Source: Paenibacillus sp. SC116
Lineage (GTDB): Bacteria; Bacillota; Bacilli; Paenibacillales; Paenibacillaceae
NCBI RefSeq assembly: GCF_024733555.1
Contig: NZ_JANIOF010000004.1
Span: forward strand, 310,001 to 374,000
DNA: 64,000 bases
Direction: 5' to 3'
The notes under the pieces are model-generated. The model was not told the DNA's origin and searched no databases. It worked only from the letters and a program-made list of their open reading frames with translations. Position numbers and translations under genes: made by a program. Below are positions 34,827-43,969 of the stretch, piece after piece; the stretch's first letter is position 1; each line of letters opens with the position of its first letter.

Positions 34827-35773
34827 TACCGCCTTTCCTGCTTCGGATCAAGCGCATCCCTTAATCCGTCACCGAATAAATTAATGGCGATGACCGTGGC
34901 GAAAATCGCTAATCCTGGTGGAATCCACAACCATGGACGCTTCTCGAAGTCGATAAGTGTATTTGCGGCATCGATCATATTTCCCCAAGTTGGTGTTGGT
35001 GGCATGACTCCAAGCCCAAAATAACTAAGGGTCGACTCACTTACAATGGCACCACCTGTGCTTAAGGTAGCAACGACAATGAGCAGCGGGAAAATGTTCG
35101 GCAGCAAATGCACAAACAGCTTGCGGCGATCATTTAATCCCAGTGCTTCAGCGGCTTGCATAAAGTCTCGCTCTCTCAGGCTTAGCAGTTCTCCGCGAAC
35201 GAGGCGGGCTAAGCCTGGCCATCCTACCATGCTCAGCATTATCATGACGATATATAAGCGATAATCGGTAGGCACCTTCCATTCAGACAATATAGCGCCA
35301 ATAATAAACAACAAAGGCATGCTTGGTATCGTCATCAGCAAGTCAGCGATACGCATAATGACTTGATCGACGATCCCCCGATAGTAGCTGGCAACTGCGC
35401 CGAGTACGGTTCCAATCACTACGGAAAGAAGCATAGCTACAAGTCCAACAGTTAGTGATATTCGTCCTGCTTGCAGCAATCTAGTCAAAACGTCGCGACC
35501 TAGATGATCCGTACCTAGCCAATGCGCAGCACTAGGTGCCTGATTCATGACGGCCAAGTTCACTTTACCTGCTGCATAGGGTGAAAATATGGGTGCAATA
35601 AAGCAAGCAGCAAACATAACGATGATAAATATAAATCCTAGCATAGCCATACGATTGCGGCGCAGCTTCCGTATCGATTGCCTCCATAAAGATGACCGCT
35701 CGAAGGTAGGAGCAGCAGTGCGTGCAGGAGAAGTAGTTTGCTCAGGAGCAAGCTGTTCAATTGCTATAGACAT
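34826..35773 (-). CDS. oppC: Oligopeptide ABC transporter permease (OppC-type)
   Basis: Inner-membrane permease of 315 residues with the N-terminal OppC region (WRQSIRKLRRNRMAMLGF) and six helices. It has the typical outer motif HWLGTDHLGRDVLTRLLQAGRISLTVG and the EAA loop QAAEALGLNDRRKLFVHLLPN that docks to the ATPases. AAAGGAG sits 8 bases ahead of the ATG. Confidence 0.93.
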   Translation of the reverse strand: MSIAIEQLAPEQTTSPARTAAPTFERSSLWRQSIRKLRRNRMAMLGFIFIIVMFAACFIAPIFSPYAAGKVNLAVMNQAPSAAHWLGTDHLGRDVLTRLLQAGRISLTVGLVAMLLSVVIGTVLGAVASYYRGIVDQVIMRIADLLMTIPSMPLLFIIGAILSEWKVPTDYRLYIVMIMLSMVGWPGLARLVRGELLSLRERDFMQAAEALGLNDRRKLFVHLLPNIFPLLIVVATLSTGGAIVSESTLSYFGLGVMPPTPTWGNMIDAANTLIDFEKRPWLWIPPGLAIFATVIAINLFGDGLRDALDPKQERR

Positions 35774-35788
35774 GTCACATACTCCTTT

Positions 35789-36742
35789 CTAAAGACGTAC
35801 ACGTGGATCGGCAAATCGATACAATAAGTCAGACACAAATGTGCCGATAACGGTGAGAATGGCAATTAACATGGTGAAGCCCATCAGCAGCGGATAGTCT
35901 CGCATCGTAAACGACTGCATGAACAATTGTCCGATGCCGGGCCAGTTAAATATTTTTTCAATAATGATCGAACCACCGAACAGCGTTGGCAGCTCAAATC
36001 CGATTAGCGTAATAGCTGGAAGTACAGCATTGCGCAGTGCATGACGATACAATACGATTCGCTCTTTCAATCCCTTCGCGCGGGCGGTGCGAACATAATC
36101 CTGCTTCATCGCCTCCAGCATATGAGATCGGAAGTAACGGGTCAGTGACCCTGTACCGAGCAAGGTGACGACGAGTACGGGCAGAATCATATGCTCCGCG
36201 ACTTCTATGAAATAATCCCAACCTTCCGCATTGCTTCCAGTCGTTATCATTCCTCCCGGAGGTAGTATTCCGGCATCAACGGCGAAGATCTTAATGAAGA
36301 AAAGACCAATGAAAAACGAAGGAATCGACATGGCTGCGAATATAAAGATCGTGACGCTTTTGTCAAAAATAGAGTAGGATTTATAAGCGCAAAGTACGCC
36401 GGCTACGACAGCAATAAACCATGTAAGGAAGGTGGAGACGGTCGCGAGTAGGAATGAGTTCCAGATGTAATAGTTAAATAAAGTCATGATCGGTTTTTGA
36501 TGCTGCAAGGAATAGCCGAAATCACCCTGTAGAACGTTGCCAAGCCAAGCCGTATATCTTTCGAAAAGAGGTTTGTTGAAACCATATATTTCACGAAGTT
36601 CAGCTTTGCGCTCTTCGGTCATATTCATATTGTTGTCGACGAAGTCACCAGGTGTTAACGCATATAAAAAGAAAATAAGCATGGACGCACCCAGAAGGGT
36701 CAGCAGCATGTAGATGATTCGGCGTATGACATAAGTGCTCAT
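35789..36742 (-). CDS. oppB: Oligopeptide ABC transporter permease (OppB-type)
   Basis: Inner-membrane permease of 317 residues with the OppB N-terminus (YVIRRIIYMLLTLLGASMLIFFL) and YGFNKPLFERYTAWLGNVLQGDFGYS. The EAA loop is VRTARAKGLKERIVLYRHALRN and the end is GIGQLFMQSFTMRDYPLLMG. AGGAGG lies 7 bases before the ATG. It is separated from oppA by a hairpin that probably sets the ratio between binding protein and channel. Confidence 0.93.
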   Translation of the reverse strand: MSTYVIRRIIYMLLTLLGASMLIFFLYALTPGDFVDNNMNMTEERKAELREIYGFNKPLFERYTAWLGNVLQGDFGYSLQHQKPIMTLFNYYIWNSFLLATVSTFLTWFIAVVAGVLCAYKSYSIFDKSVTIFIFAAMSIPSFFIGLFFIKIFAVDAGILPPGGMITTGSNAEGWDYFIEVAEHMILPVLVVTLLGTGSLTRYFRSHMLEAMKQDYVRTARAKGLKERIVLYRHALRNAVLPAITLIGFELPTLFGGSIIIEKIFNWPGIGQLFMQSFTMRDYPLLMGFTMLIAILTVIGTFVSDLLYRFADPRVRL

Positions 36743-36767
36743 GAAGATGCCTCCTATGAGTAAGGTT

Positions 36768-36795
36768 GGGACAGAGCCATGAAAGGCTCTGTCCC
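36768..36795 (-). other. Intercistronic hairpin between oppA and oppB
   Basis: GGGACAGAGCC pairs perfectly with GGCTCTGTCCC around a 6-base loop. In the direction of the operon there is no T-tract after it. It is more likely an mRNA-stabilising or partial read-through element that keeps oppA transcripts abundant than a full terminator. Confidence 0.7.
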
Positions 36796-36804
36796 GTTCC
36801 TTTT

Positions 36805-38574
36805 TTATTCAATGTTAGTCAATGGCAAGCTTGTTGCGATTCCGCGGTACGGATTCGGGTCCAATCCTTTAATGCGAGAATTGTAGGCGTATAGCAGCTT
36901 GGAGTAGCTGTAGAAAATAAACGGTGGATCTTCATTCAGCTCCTGATAAAGTTTCTTGTAAACCTCTTTTCGTTTGTCAATATCAAGTGTGCTGATGCCT
37001 TCCTTAATAAGTTGGTCAACTTTTGGATTAGAGTATCCTTCTGCCTCTTCTGTTGCGAACTCAGATACGCCGCTATGCGGATCCAAGAGCATCGGGGTAG
37101 AGAAGGAAGCTAAATCGTAGTCGCCGCCGTCGACTTTGGCACGCAGCGCGTTAAAGTCCGCGAATTGTTCTGGCTCAAACTGAACGCCGATGGCCGTATA
37201 ATTCTCTTTCGCAATTGCGATAAAGGCGTCACTTCCTTTTGACTTGGAAGAGAGATAGCGAATGACCAGCTTCTGGCCATCTTTCTCGCGCACGCCGTCA
37301 CTGCCTTCTTTCCAGCCTGCTTCATCGAGCAATGCTTTTGCTTTTTCAGGATCGTAATTGTATGGATTAATGCCCTCTTCGGTATACGACCATGAAGTAG
37401 GGGAGGTAGGAATGTTCGCTACTTGTGCAGAGCCTTGGGATACCCCCTCAACAATCGTTTTGCGATCAAGTCCGTAAATGAGTGCTTGACGAAGCTTTTT
37501 CTCTTTGAAATATGGCTTCTTGTGATTAAATTTAATGTAGCCGTAGGCAGTTGATGTATTTAGCTTAAGGTTGAGGTAACCTAGCTTTTGCAATTTCTCC
37601 AAATTATCTTGAGTGGCTGAAAAGGCTGCATAATCTTGCTCACCCGTCTCAACAAACTGGAATGTATCGCCTTCGGTTGTTTTATAAATAAAGCGTTCGA
37701 TTTTTGGCTTGCCTTTGAAGAAATGCTCATTAGCCATGAAGCGCAGTTCTTGGCCTGGTATATGCTTTTCTAGCTTGTATGGACCAGAACCTACTGGTTT
37801 GGCGTGAAGCTCTCGAATATAGTCGAGGCTGCCGAACTTGTAGTCTTTCCCGTAATAAGCTTTGGAAAGGACTTGACCGCCTAATGTCAGTAGTGCGGTT
37901 GCATTGACTTGTTCCGTTTCGATTTGAATGGTATGAGGATCAATGATCTTGATGCCAGCAACGGTCGTTGCTTTTCCTTCTTTGTAAGCTAAGCCGCCTT
38001 TAATATGACTGGAGAAAATATCGGTTCCGCCATCATAGTTTTTGTCATGCAAAATGGTAAGTGTAAAAGCTATGTCTTCAGCTGTTAACGGTGAACCATC
38101 GCTGAACTTTAAATCTTTTTGCAAGTAATATTTATAAGTAAGCTGGTCTTTGGAGACTTCCCACTTCTCCGCGAGGTAAGGAATGATTTTTCCAGTCTCA
38201 TCTACCGTGACAAGAGGGGCAAATAAGACTGATGCTACGTTGCCGTCATAGCCGCTTTGGTGGAAATGCGGTGTGAAAGCACCGCTTGGCTCTGTAAGAC
38301 CAGCGATAAAGGTATCGTTACGCTGTTTTGCCGAATCTGGTAATTTGGAAGGATCGGAGGCTTGAATAATGCCTGTGCCCAAGTCCGCTACTTGTGTACT
38401 TGCTGGGGCTGGCGCATTGGATTGAGCTGTAGAATTGGCGCTGCCAGCATTGGCATTCGTTGAAGTAGATGGTGTTGTAGATGGACTCGGTTTCGATTCG
38501 TTGGATGCGCAAGCTGTGAATAGCACAGATGAAGCAAGTAGTACGATGAACAGGGACAATATTTGTTTTTTCAT
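36805..38574 (-). CDS. oppA: Oligopeptide ABC transporter substrate-binding lipoprotein
   Basis: A 589-residue SBP_bac_5-type binding lipoprotein (lipobox LFTAC, C22) followed by a Ser/Thr/Asn/Ala-rich linker and the binding domain: AEKWEVSKDQLTYKYYLQKDLKFSDGSPLTAEDIAFTL, GSGPYKLEK and RQALIYGLDRKTIVEGVSQG are family signatures. The start at 38574 is chosen because AAGGAGG lies 6 bases ahead; the frame is open 85 codons further but without support. First gene of the opp operon. Whether the ligand is peptide, or nickel-chelate as in some relatives, cannot be read off. Confidence 0.92.
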   Translation of the reverse strand: MKKQILSLFIVLLASSVLFTACASNESKPSPSTTPSTSTNANAGSANSTAQSNAPAPASTQVADLGTGIIQASDPSKLPDSAKQRNDTFIAGLTEPSGAFTPHFHQSGYDGNVASVLFAPLVTVDETGKIIPYLAEKWEVSKDQLTYKYYLQKDLKFSDGSPLTAEDIAFTLTILHDKNYDGGTDIFSSHIKGGLAYKEGKATTVAGIKIIDPHTIQIETEQVNATALLTLGGQVLSKAYYGKDYKFGSLDYIRELHAKPVGSGPYKLEKHIPGQELRFMANEHFFKGKPKIERFIYKTTEGDTFQFVETGEQDYAAFSATQDNLEKLQKLGYLNLKLNTSTAYGYIKFNHKKPYFKEKKLRQALIYGLDRKTIVEGVSQGSAQVANIPTSPTSWSYTEEGINPYNYDPEKAKALLDEAGWKEGSDGVREKDGQKLVIRYLSSKSKGSDAFIAIAKENYTAIGVQFEPEQFADFNALRAKVDGGDYDLASFSTPMLLDPHSGVSEFATEEAEGYSNPKVDQLIKEGISTLDIDKRKEVYKKLYQELNEDPPFIFYSYSKLLYAYNSRIKGLDPNPYRGIATSLPLTNIE

Positions 38575-38806
38575 AGACATCCTCCTTGTGATGAACAACT
38601 CGTTTGTTGATGTTAGCAATGTTATTTTATTCCGATTGGAAAAGTCAACAATAAGTCGACATGTTGTTTTTTTGCAGAAAAGTTGCAGCATTATAAGTAG
38701 TGAAAGCGAATTCACAAATGAATGTGAACGATTTCCATTTGATTTAAGAAGGTAGCTTATTTCCATTTCGGAAAAAACAATTAGAGCTGATATTTGATGG
38801 TATGCA
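38575..38806. other. Upstream region of oppA
   Basis: With the following terminator this is a 356-base stretch without genes. It must carry the opp promoter on the minus strand. No pair of boxes, Fur site or CodY-like palindrome stood out. Confidence 0.4.
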
Positions 38807-38857
38807 AAAGAGGCTGCCCCCGAAGTCAATTTACATTGACGTTGGGACAGCCTCTTT
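38807..38857 (-). terminator. Terminator of uppP
   Basis: AAAGAGGCTG pairs with CAGCCTCTTT and an inner GTCAATTTACATTGAC forms a second arm. On the minus strand the hairpin is followed by TGCATACC with the run of T inside the arm (CTCTTTT). It lies 74 bases after the uppP stop. Confidence 0.7.
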
Positions 38858-38930
38858 GCAGCAGAAGCTGCACAAGTGTATATTCGAACTATATACGATT
38901 ACGTGCTAATTAGCATAGTTGCTGTAGGGC

Positions 38931-39761
38931 TTACAGGAATACGAAGTAAATAACAGCTGCCAACACAATTCGATAAATCGCAAATGGTACGAGTTTGACG
39001 CGATTAATAAGCTTCAAGAAGAATCGAATCGAGATCAAGGCGAAAATAAATGCACTAATAAAGCCGACGATGAAAAATGGAAGCGCGTCAATCGTGAAGT
39101 ACTTCCAATTCTTTAATAAGGATAATCCGCTCGCGCCAAGCATAATCGGAATGGCCATAATAAAGGTGAAGTCAGAAGCTGCACGGTGACTCATTCCTAA
39201 CAGAACGCCTCCGGAAATCGTTGATCCTGAACGAGAGAAGCCAGGCCATAGACCAAGACATTGGAACAATCCGGTTCCAAGCGCTTGCTTGTATGTGATC
39301 TGGTCAACTGTTTCAGCAGAAGGACGCTTTGGACGAGCATAGTCTGCAATAATCATCAATACAGCACCGATAACGAGTCCAATGAGCACCGTCTCAATAG
39401 AGAATAGATACTCATCAATGTAATCCTCAAACAATACACCCAGCACACCAGCTGGAATTAAACCAACAAGTATTTGTGCAAGCGTTAGTTTTGGTCCACT
39501 TTCCGTACCCGGTATATTTTTCTTTAAGCCGAACAGGTTCAAGATACGATCTTTGAACACGACTACAACAGCTAGGATAGAACCAAGCTGGATGACGACT
39601 TTGAATGTATTCGCCACAGGCGCCGAGAATAATTCTTTGGAATGAAGTAAAAAGTCATCTACGAGTATCATATGGCCCGTAGATGAGACCGGAGCGAATT
39701 CCGTCAAGCCCTCCACAATGCCCAGTATGAATGCCACAAACAATTCCCACAAATTCAACAA
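38931..39761 (-). CDS. uppP: Undecaprenyl-diphosphatase
   Basis: Membrane phosphatase that recycles undecaprenyl diphosphate to the monophosphate carrier needed for wall synthesis (BacA family). About 276 residues with several helices and the two catalytic motifs: GIVEGLTEFAPVSSTGH near the N-terminus (glutamates and S-S-T-G-H) and LWPGFSRSGSTISGGVLLG with the essential arginine. The start is uncertain: the frame allows GTG at 39767, but that leaves almost no space after TAGGAG, so the TTG at 39761 (7 bases of spacing) is preferred. Monocistronic. Confidence 0.93.
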   Translation of the reverse strand: MLNLWELFVAFILGIVEGLTEFAPVSSTGHMILVDDFLLHSKELFSAPVANTFKVVIQLGSILAVVVVFKDRILNLFGLKKNIPGTESGPKLTLAQILVGLIPAGVLGVLFEDYIDEYLFSIETVLIGLVIGAVLMIIADYARPKRPSAETVDQITYKQALGTGLFQCLGLWPGFSRSGSTISGGVLLGMSHRAASDFTFIMAIPIMLGASGLSLLKNWKYFTIDALPFFIVGFISAFIFALISIRFFLKLINRVKLVPFAIYRIVLAAVIYFVFL

Positions 39762-39931
39762 TGTCACTCTCCTACATCACGAGATAAAAGTTCACATAGT
39801 CACTATTATACTGTTTTTTTTACAGAAACGGTAGTGATAGAAATGATAGCATAGAATTGTATGGGATTGGTAATGGAAGAGGGGGATAATACGGACAGTA
39901 GTGATTTTTTTCGGGATATGAACATAATTCG

Positions 39932-39960
39932 TGGACATTTGTCATTATAGCGCCTACAAT
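39932..39960 (+). promoter_or_regulatory. SigA-type promoter in front of the 40-51 kb gene cluster
   Basis: TGGACA (39932-39937), 17-base spacer, TACAAT (39955-39960), 50 bases before the ABC ATPase start. It is the only convincing promoter seen ahead of the whole gene train. Confidence 0.6.
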
Positions 39961-40010
39961 ATTGCTAATGAATGATTATCGCAGTATGTTCTCTACAAAG
40001 GGGATGTTCC

Positions 40011-40991
40011 ATGGAACATATTATTGAAGTAAAACAACTTACGAAAGCGTTTTCTTACTATAAGAAAGACACTGGCATTCTCCACTCGTTCAAAAATCTT
40101 ATTCACCGAAATACGCTAACCAAAATAGCCGTTGATGATGTGAGTTTCTCCATTCGTCAAGGAGAAATGGTAGGGTTCCTTGGTCCCAATGGGGCAGGGA
40201 AATCAACAACTTTGAAAATGTTGTCGGGTATTCTCCATCCGACTAGCGGGTCCGCAACGGTTATGGGTTATACTCCTTGGAAACGACATAAGGACTTCAA
40301 ACAGCAATTCTCCATCGTCATGGGACAAAAAAGTCAACTATGGCCAGACCTTCCTGCAGCAGATTCCATCTATCTAAATAAATGCATTTACCAAGTTGAA
40401 CAAGATAGTTATCAGAGAACATTAGACGAATTAACCGATATGCTGGGTGTCAGGGACCTTTTGCATGTACAAGTTAGAAGATTATCGTTAGGCGAGCGGA
40501 TGAAAATGGAGTTGATCGCATCCTTAATTCATCGTCCGAAGCTGCTTTTTTTGGACGAGCCAACGATTGGTCTTGATCTGCTTGCTCAGAAAGCAATCCG
40601 ACAGTTTCTACGGCATTATAATGAACAAACGAATGCAACTATTATATTAACAAGCCACTATATGAAAGATATCGAAGATCTCTGTCCTAGAGTGATTCTG
40701 ATCCAAGGAGGTCGTATCACGTATGATGGCGAACTTCAGGATGTTAACTCTGATTATAGTGATAAACGCATTATGAAGCTGCAATTCCATGAACACATTG
40801 ATCGAGAGAGGTTGCTGCCATTTGGAAATATACTGCATCACGACGGTATAACCGCAGTAATCGAATTAGAATCAGCTAATATTGCGAGTTCATCGCGGCA
40901 GTTGTTGGAGCTGCTGCCTGTCTCGGATGTTCTTATTGCTGAGATCGGTGCCGAAGAAGGCATCGAGGCTTTATTTCAGAGGCAGTCATGA
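40011..40991 (+). CDS. ABC exporter ATPase
   Basis: A 326-residue ATPase of the ABC-2 export type. Walker A is GFLGPNGAGKSTTLKML, the Q-loop region is FSIVMGQKSQLWPDLPA, the signature is RRLSLGERMKMELIASL, Walker B is LLFLDEPTIGLDLLA and the switch is TSHYMKDIEDLC. The 50-residue insert before Walker A (YYKKDTGILHSFKNLIHRN) is typical of ATPases paired with DUF990-type permeases. The ATG at 40011 follows AAAGGGG by 7 bases. First gene of the cluster, overlapping the first permease gene by 4 bases. Likely exports the cluster's product; the substrate is unknown. Confidence 0.92.
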   Translation: MEHIIEVKQLTKAFSYYKKDTGILHSFKNLIHRNTLTKIAVDDVSFSIRQGEMVGFLGPNGAGKSTTLKMLSGILHPTSGSATVMGYTPWKRHKDFKQQFSIVMGQKSQLWPDLPAADSIYLNKCIYQVEQDSYQRTLDELTDMLGVRDLLHVQVRRLSLGERMKMELIASLIHRPKLLFLDEPTIGLDLLAQKAIRQFLRHYNEQTNATIILTSHYMKDIEDLCPRVILIQGGRITYDGELQDVNSDYSDKRIMKLQFHEHIDRERLLPFGNILHHDGITAVIELESANIASSSRQLLELLPVSDVLIAEIGAEEGIEALFQRQS

Positions 40992-41797
40992 AGAACGCCA
41001 ATAAATATGCTGTCACATTTCGCTTCGGTCTCCAGCATGCCTTGGAATATCGCTCCAACTTTTTTCTATCTCTCATCAGTGCATTTGTTCCAGCGGTTGT
41101 ACAGTATTATATTTGGTCTACTGTCTATAAAAGTTATAGCGATACAACTTTATTCGGTTACTCCTATGAGCAGATGATTGCCTATACGATTCTAGCTGCA
41201 GTAGTATCCAAACTCGTCATGACCAATATGGAGCATGCAGTATCCAATGACATTAAGACAGGTGGTTTGAATCGATATCTGATACAGCCGATCAGCTATT
41301 TTGGATTTCGTTTATGTCATTACTTCGGTCAGAAGCTGCTCTATATCATCGGCTTTATCGTCATTATTACTCTAATACTCTTCGTTTCACCAGCATCTCG
41401 TCATCTAGAGCATGAACCTGAACGAATCGTTATTTTCATTTTATCGATCGTTATGGCAATGGTCATAAGCTTTCTTCTTTCTTTCGCTGTTTCTGCTATT
41501 GCTTTCTGGCTGGCCGACATCTCCTATTTTTTCGTTGTAACTTCTCTAGTTATTAATATTGTAAGTGGAGGCATGTTTCCTCTTGAGTTATTTGGTGAAG
41601 GATTCCGCTCCGTTATATCTGTACTCCCGTTCTATTACATGATTTACTGGCCAGTAAATGTGTGGACAGGCATAATACCATCTTCAGAGCTATGGCTAGG
41701 TCTACTGATGCAGCTAGGCTGGAGTGTGGTGTTGGGCGGTGTGGCTTATACAAGTTGGAAGCTAGGATTCAAGCGATATTTGGGTTTAGGAGGTTAA
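40988..41797 (+). CDS. ABC-2 family permease (DUF990-like), first subunit
   Basis: A 269-residue polytopic protein with six hydrophobic segments and an N-terminal YAVTFRFGLQHALEYRSNFFLSLI, as in the ABC2_membrane_6 (former DUF990) permeases. It overlaps the ATPase stop (ATGA) and is followed after 3 bases by a similar-sized partner, so the transporter is presumably one ATPase dimer plus a permease heterodimer. Confidence 0.85.
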   Translation: MKNANKYAVTFRFGLQHALEYRSNFFLSLISAFVPAVVQYYIWSTVYKSYSDTTLFGYSYEQMIAYTILAAVVSKLVMTNMEHAVSNDIKTGGLNRYLIQPISYFGFRLCHYFGQKLLYIIGFIVIITLILFVSPASRHLEHEPERIVIFILSIVMAMVISFLLSFAVSAIAFWLADISYFFVVTSLVINIVSGGMFPLELFGEGFRSVISVLPFYYMIYWPVNVWTGIIPSSELWLGLLMQLGWSVVLGGVAYTSWKLGFKRYLGLGG

Positions 41798-41800
41798 GCG

Positions 41801-42610
41801 ATGACACGTTGGACAGAAGTGAAAAGACATTTGCACATCCTCCGTCTTTTTGTCAAATATTCGCTCATGAGTCAAATGGAATATCGCTTTAACTTTATTA
41901 CAGGCATCGTGGCCGAGGTTGCATTTCTTATAGCAAAGCTACTGTACGTATTGCTCGTTTTCAAAACGAATCTGCACATTGATGGTTTATCACCAGAAGT
42001 TATATTGATGTTCTTGGGCGTGCATTTTGTATTTACAGGCATTTACATGGGGTTCTTTTTTCAAAACTTTTTGATATTAGGTCAAACGATTCGCGGCGGT
42101 GCGCTTGATATGATGATGACCAAACCTATATCGCTCCAGTTTTTAGTGTCTTTACGGCATATTGACTTAGGAATGGCATTGCCTAACGTGATAACAGGTG
42201 TTGTCTTAATTACGAAAGGTTGGAATGCATCTTCGGTGATGTGGACGTGGGGAACGGTGGTCGGGTTTATCGTTTTTTTACTTATCGGTGTCATATTGAC
42301 CTATTGTCTTATGATCATTCCTTCGCTCTTGTCTTTTTGGTTGCTGGATACAAGTGCAGCAGCAGAAATTTCTTATGCGTTATGGGATGCTAACAATATG
42401 CCGGCAAGCCTCTATCATCGTGCGATTCAGCATATTGGAACATTCATATTGCCGTTTTTCTTAATCACGAACTATGGGCCATTGTTTGTATTGGGCAAAC
42501 TTTCAACGGCCGAGTTGATTTGGGCTTTGCTAGCGCCCGTATTGTTTTTCTTCCTCATTCGAACCGTATGGAAATATGCACTTCGTCAATATAACAGTTC
42601 CAGCTTATAA
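41801..42610 (+). CDS. ABC-2 family permease (DUF990-like), second subunit
   Basis: Another 269-residue, six-segment permease (LRLFVKYSLMSQMEYRFNFITG; ILGQTIRGGALDMMMTKPISLQF) that fits the same ABC2_membrane_6 family; the TIRGGxLDxxLxKPxxxxF stretch is a hallmark. GGAGG lies 7 bases ahead. It is followed by 60 bases without a terminator, so transcription likely continues into the ATP-grasp gene. Confidence 0.88.
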   Translation: MTRWTEVKRHLHILRLFVKYSLMSQMEYRFNFITGIVAEVAFLIAKLLYVLLVFKTNLHIDGLSPEVILMFLGVHFVFTGIYMGFFFQNFLILGQTIRGGALDMMMTKPISLQFLVSLRHIDLGMALPNVITGVVLITKGWNASSVMWTWGTVVGFIVFLLIGVILTYCLMIIPSLLSFWLLDTSAAAEISYALWDANNMPASLYHRAIQHIGTFILPFFLITNYGPLFVLGKLSTAELIWALLAPVLFFFLIRTVWKYALRQYNSSSL

Positions 42611-42670
42611 CTCATCTAATTGAACGACTAACGAATATGCAGCAGCATTTCGATGGAGGTGTTTATAAGG

Positions 42671-43969
42671 ATGACAAGCTATATTACAGAAAGTCCTATC
42701 CAATTGCTTAAGCCAGCTTCATCCATCGCGTTTTGGTATGCCAATATGAATGATGATCAGGCGTGGAACACTAGAAAATATTTCCCGGTTTTAAATGATC
42801 CTGTGCAAGCACAGCTAGTTGTTCAGCAAGAACAACAGCTGCTTTGGGTAGCTGAGAGCGGGGATACAGTATTATTTCATCATCAACCTGAAGATGAATT
42901 TGTAGCCTATGTCGAGGTGGAGCGAGGACAAGGAACGCTGCCGTACATTCAGGTATCACTTATCGGCGACTCAGGTTTCAATGCTGTACAGCATAAACAG
43001 GATAAAGAAGCTCTCCTTCTTCCCTTTCTATTAACGGAACAGGTTCGACAATGGTCACAAGATAACGGCTGGAAATTGCGATATGACGATGCTGATTATG
43101 TTCGTAAGCTAAATGACAAATATCAGGTTCGAAGATTCGTAGAGAAGAACGGTTTTGCTGTTACTAAAGGTTACTTCTGTCATACGCCTGAACAATTAGA
43201 AGAAACTTACCAAATGATTCGTGAGCAAGGTTTCACCCAGGCAGTCCTCAAATCGCCGCATGGTTCTTCTGGGAAAGGTTTATCTGTTCTTGATAGTGAG
43301 TTGGCTTTTAAAAAGATGATTGCTTTCATTCGCAGGCGTGCTGCTACGTTCGAGCTTTTGCTTGAAGCTTGGCACCCGATTAAACGTTCCTTGAATGCGC
43401 AAATTTCTATTCAGCCGCAAGAAGTGCATTTGTTGGCGATTACAGAGCAGCGCATTCAGGAGCGCGGCGTATATGTAGGCACGGACTATGCACCACAAAT
43501 CCCAGCAGCATTGCGTGAAACCTATGAGAAAGAGATGCTCAGATTAGGTCACCTGCTTCAGCAGCAAGGATATATAGGGGTCATTGGCGTGGATTCGATT
43601 GTGGATGAACTAGGAGACCTGTATCCGGTAATCGAGATTAACGGACGTTTCACGCAGGTGACGTATTTGCTTCCGTATGTGGAAACTCAACTTCGTACGT
43701 ATGCTTATGCTGAGAGCCGTTATATACGTGTAGATGCCGAGCGTAAGTACACATTTTCAGAGTTGAAAGCATTGCTGGATGAGGCACTTGAGCCAGATAC
43801 TCGTCACCGCTACGTTATCTATACGTATGCAGTCCATCTACACGCTGAACGATGGCATTATAGAGTGTTTCTTCTATTTCTAGGACAAGATGCTGTTTCA
43901 TTTCAACAAATGATCGAGCGATTCGAGCGGTTTACACTTCCTTCTATGGAGGAGGTGGATGGAAAATGA
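42671..43969 (+). CDS. ATP-grasp ligase
   Basis: A 432-residue protein. Residues 1-140 resemble a pre-ATP-grasp domain and residues 141-360 an ATP-grasp fold. The nucleotide-binding lysine is K194, the small loop is PHGSSGKG, and the metal-binding residues are D308 and the pair E322/N324 in PVIEINGRF. Such enzymes join a carboxylate (via acyl phosphate) to an amine, thiol or carrier protein; in butirosin synthesis an ATP-grasp enzyme loads an amino acid onto an acyl carrier protein. Here the acyl carrier protein is five genes downstream, so that is an attractive but unproven role. GGAGGTG precedes the ATG by 9 bases. It overlaps the next gene by 4 bases. Confidence 0.8.
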   Translation: MTSYITESPIQLLKPASSIAFWYANMNDDQAWNTRKYFPVLNDPVQAQLVVQQEQQLLWVAESGDTVLFHHQPEDEFVAYVEVERGQGTLPYIQVSLIGDSGFNAVQHKQDKEALLLPFLLTEQVRQWSQDNGWKLRYDDADYVRKLNDKYQVRRFVEKNGFAVTKGYFCHTPEQLEETYQMIREQGFTQAVLKSPHGSSGKGLSVLDSELAFKKMIAFIRRRAATFELLLEAWHPIKRSLNAQISIQPQEVHLLAITEQRIQERGVYVGTDYAPQIPAALRETYEKEMLRLGHLLQQQGYIGVIGVDSIVDELGDLYPVIEINGRFTQVTYLLPYVETQLRTYAYAESRYIRVDAERKYTFSELKALLDEALEPDTRHRYVIYTYAVHLHAERWHYRVFLLFLGQDAVSFQQMIERFERFTLPSMEEVDGK

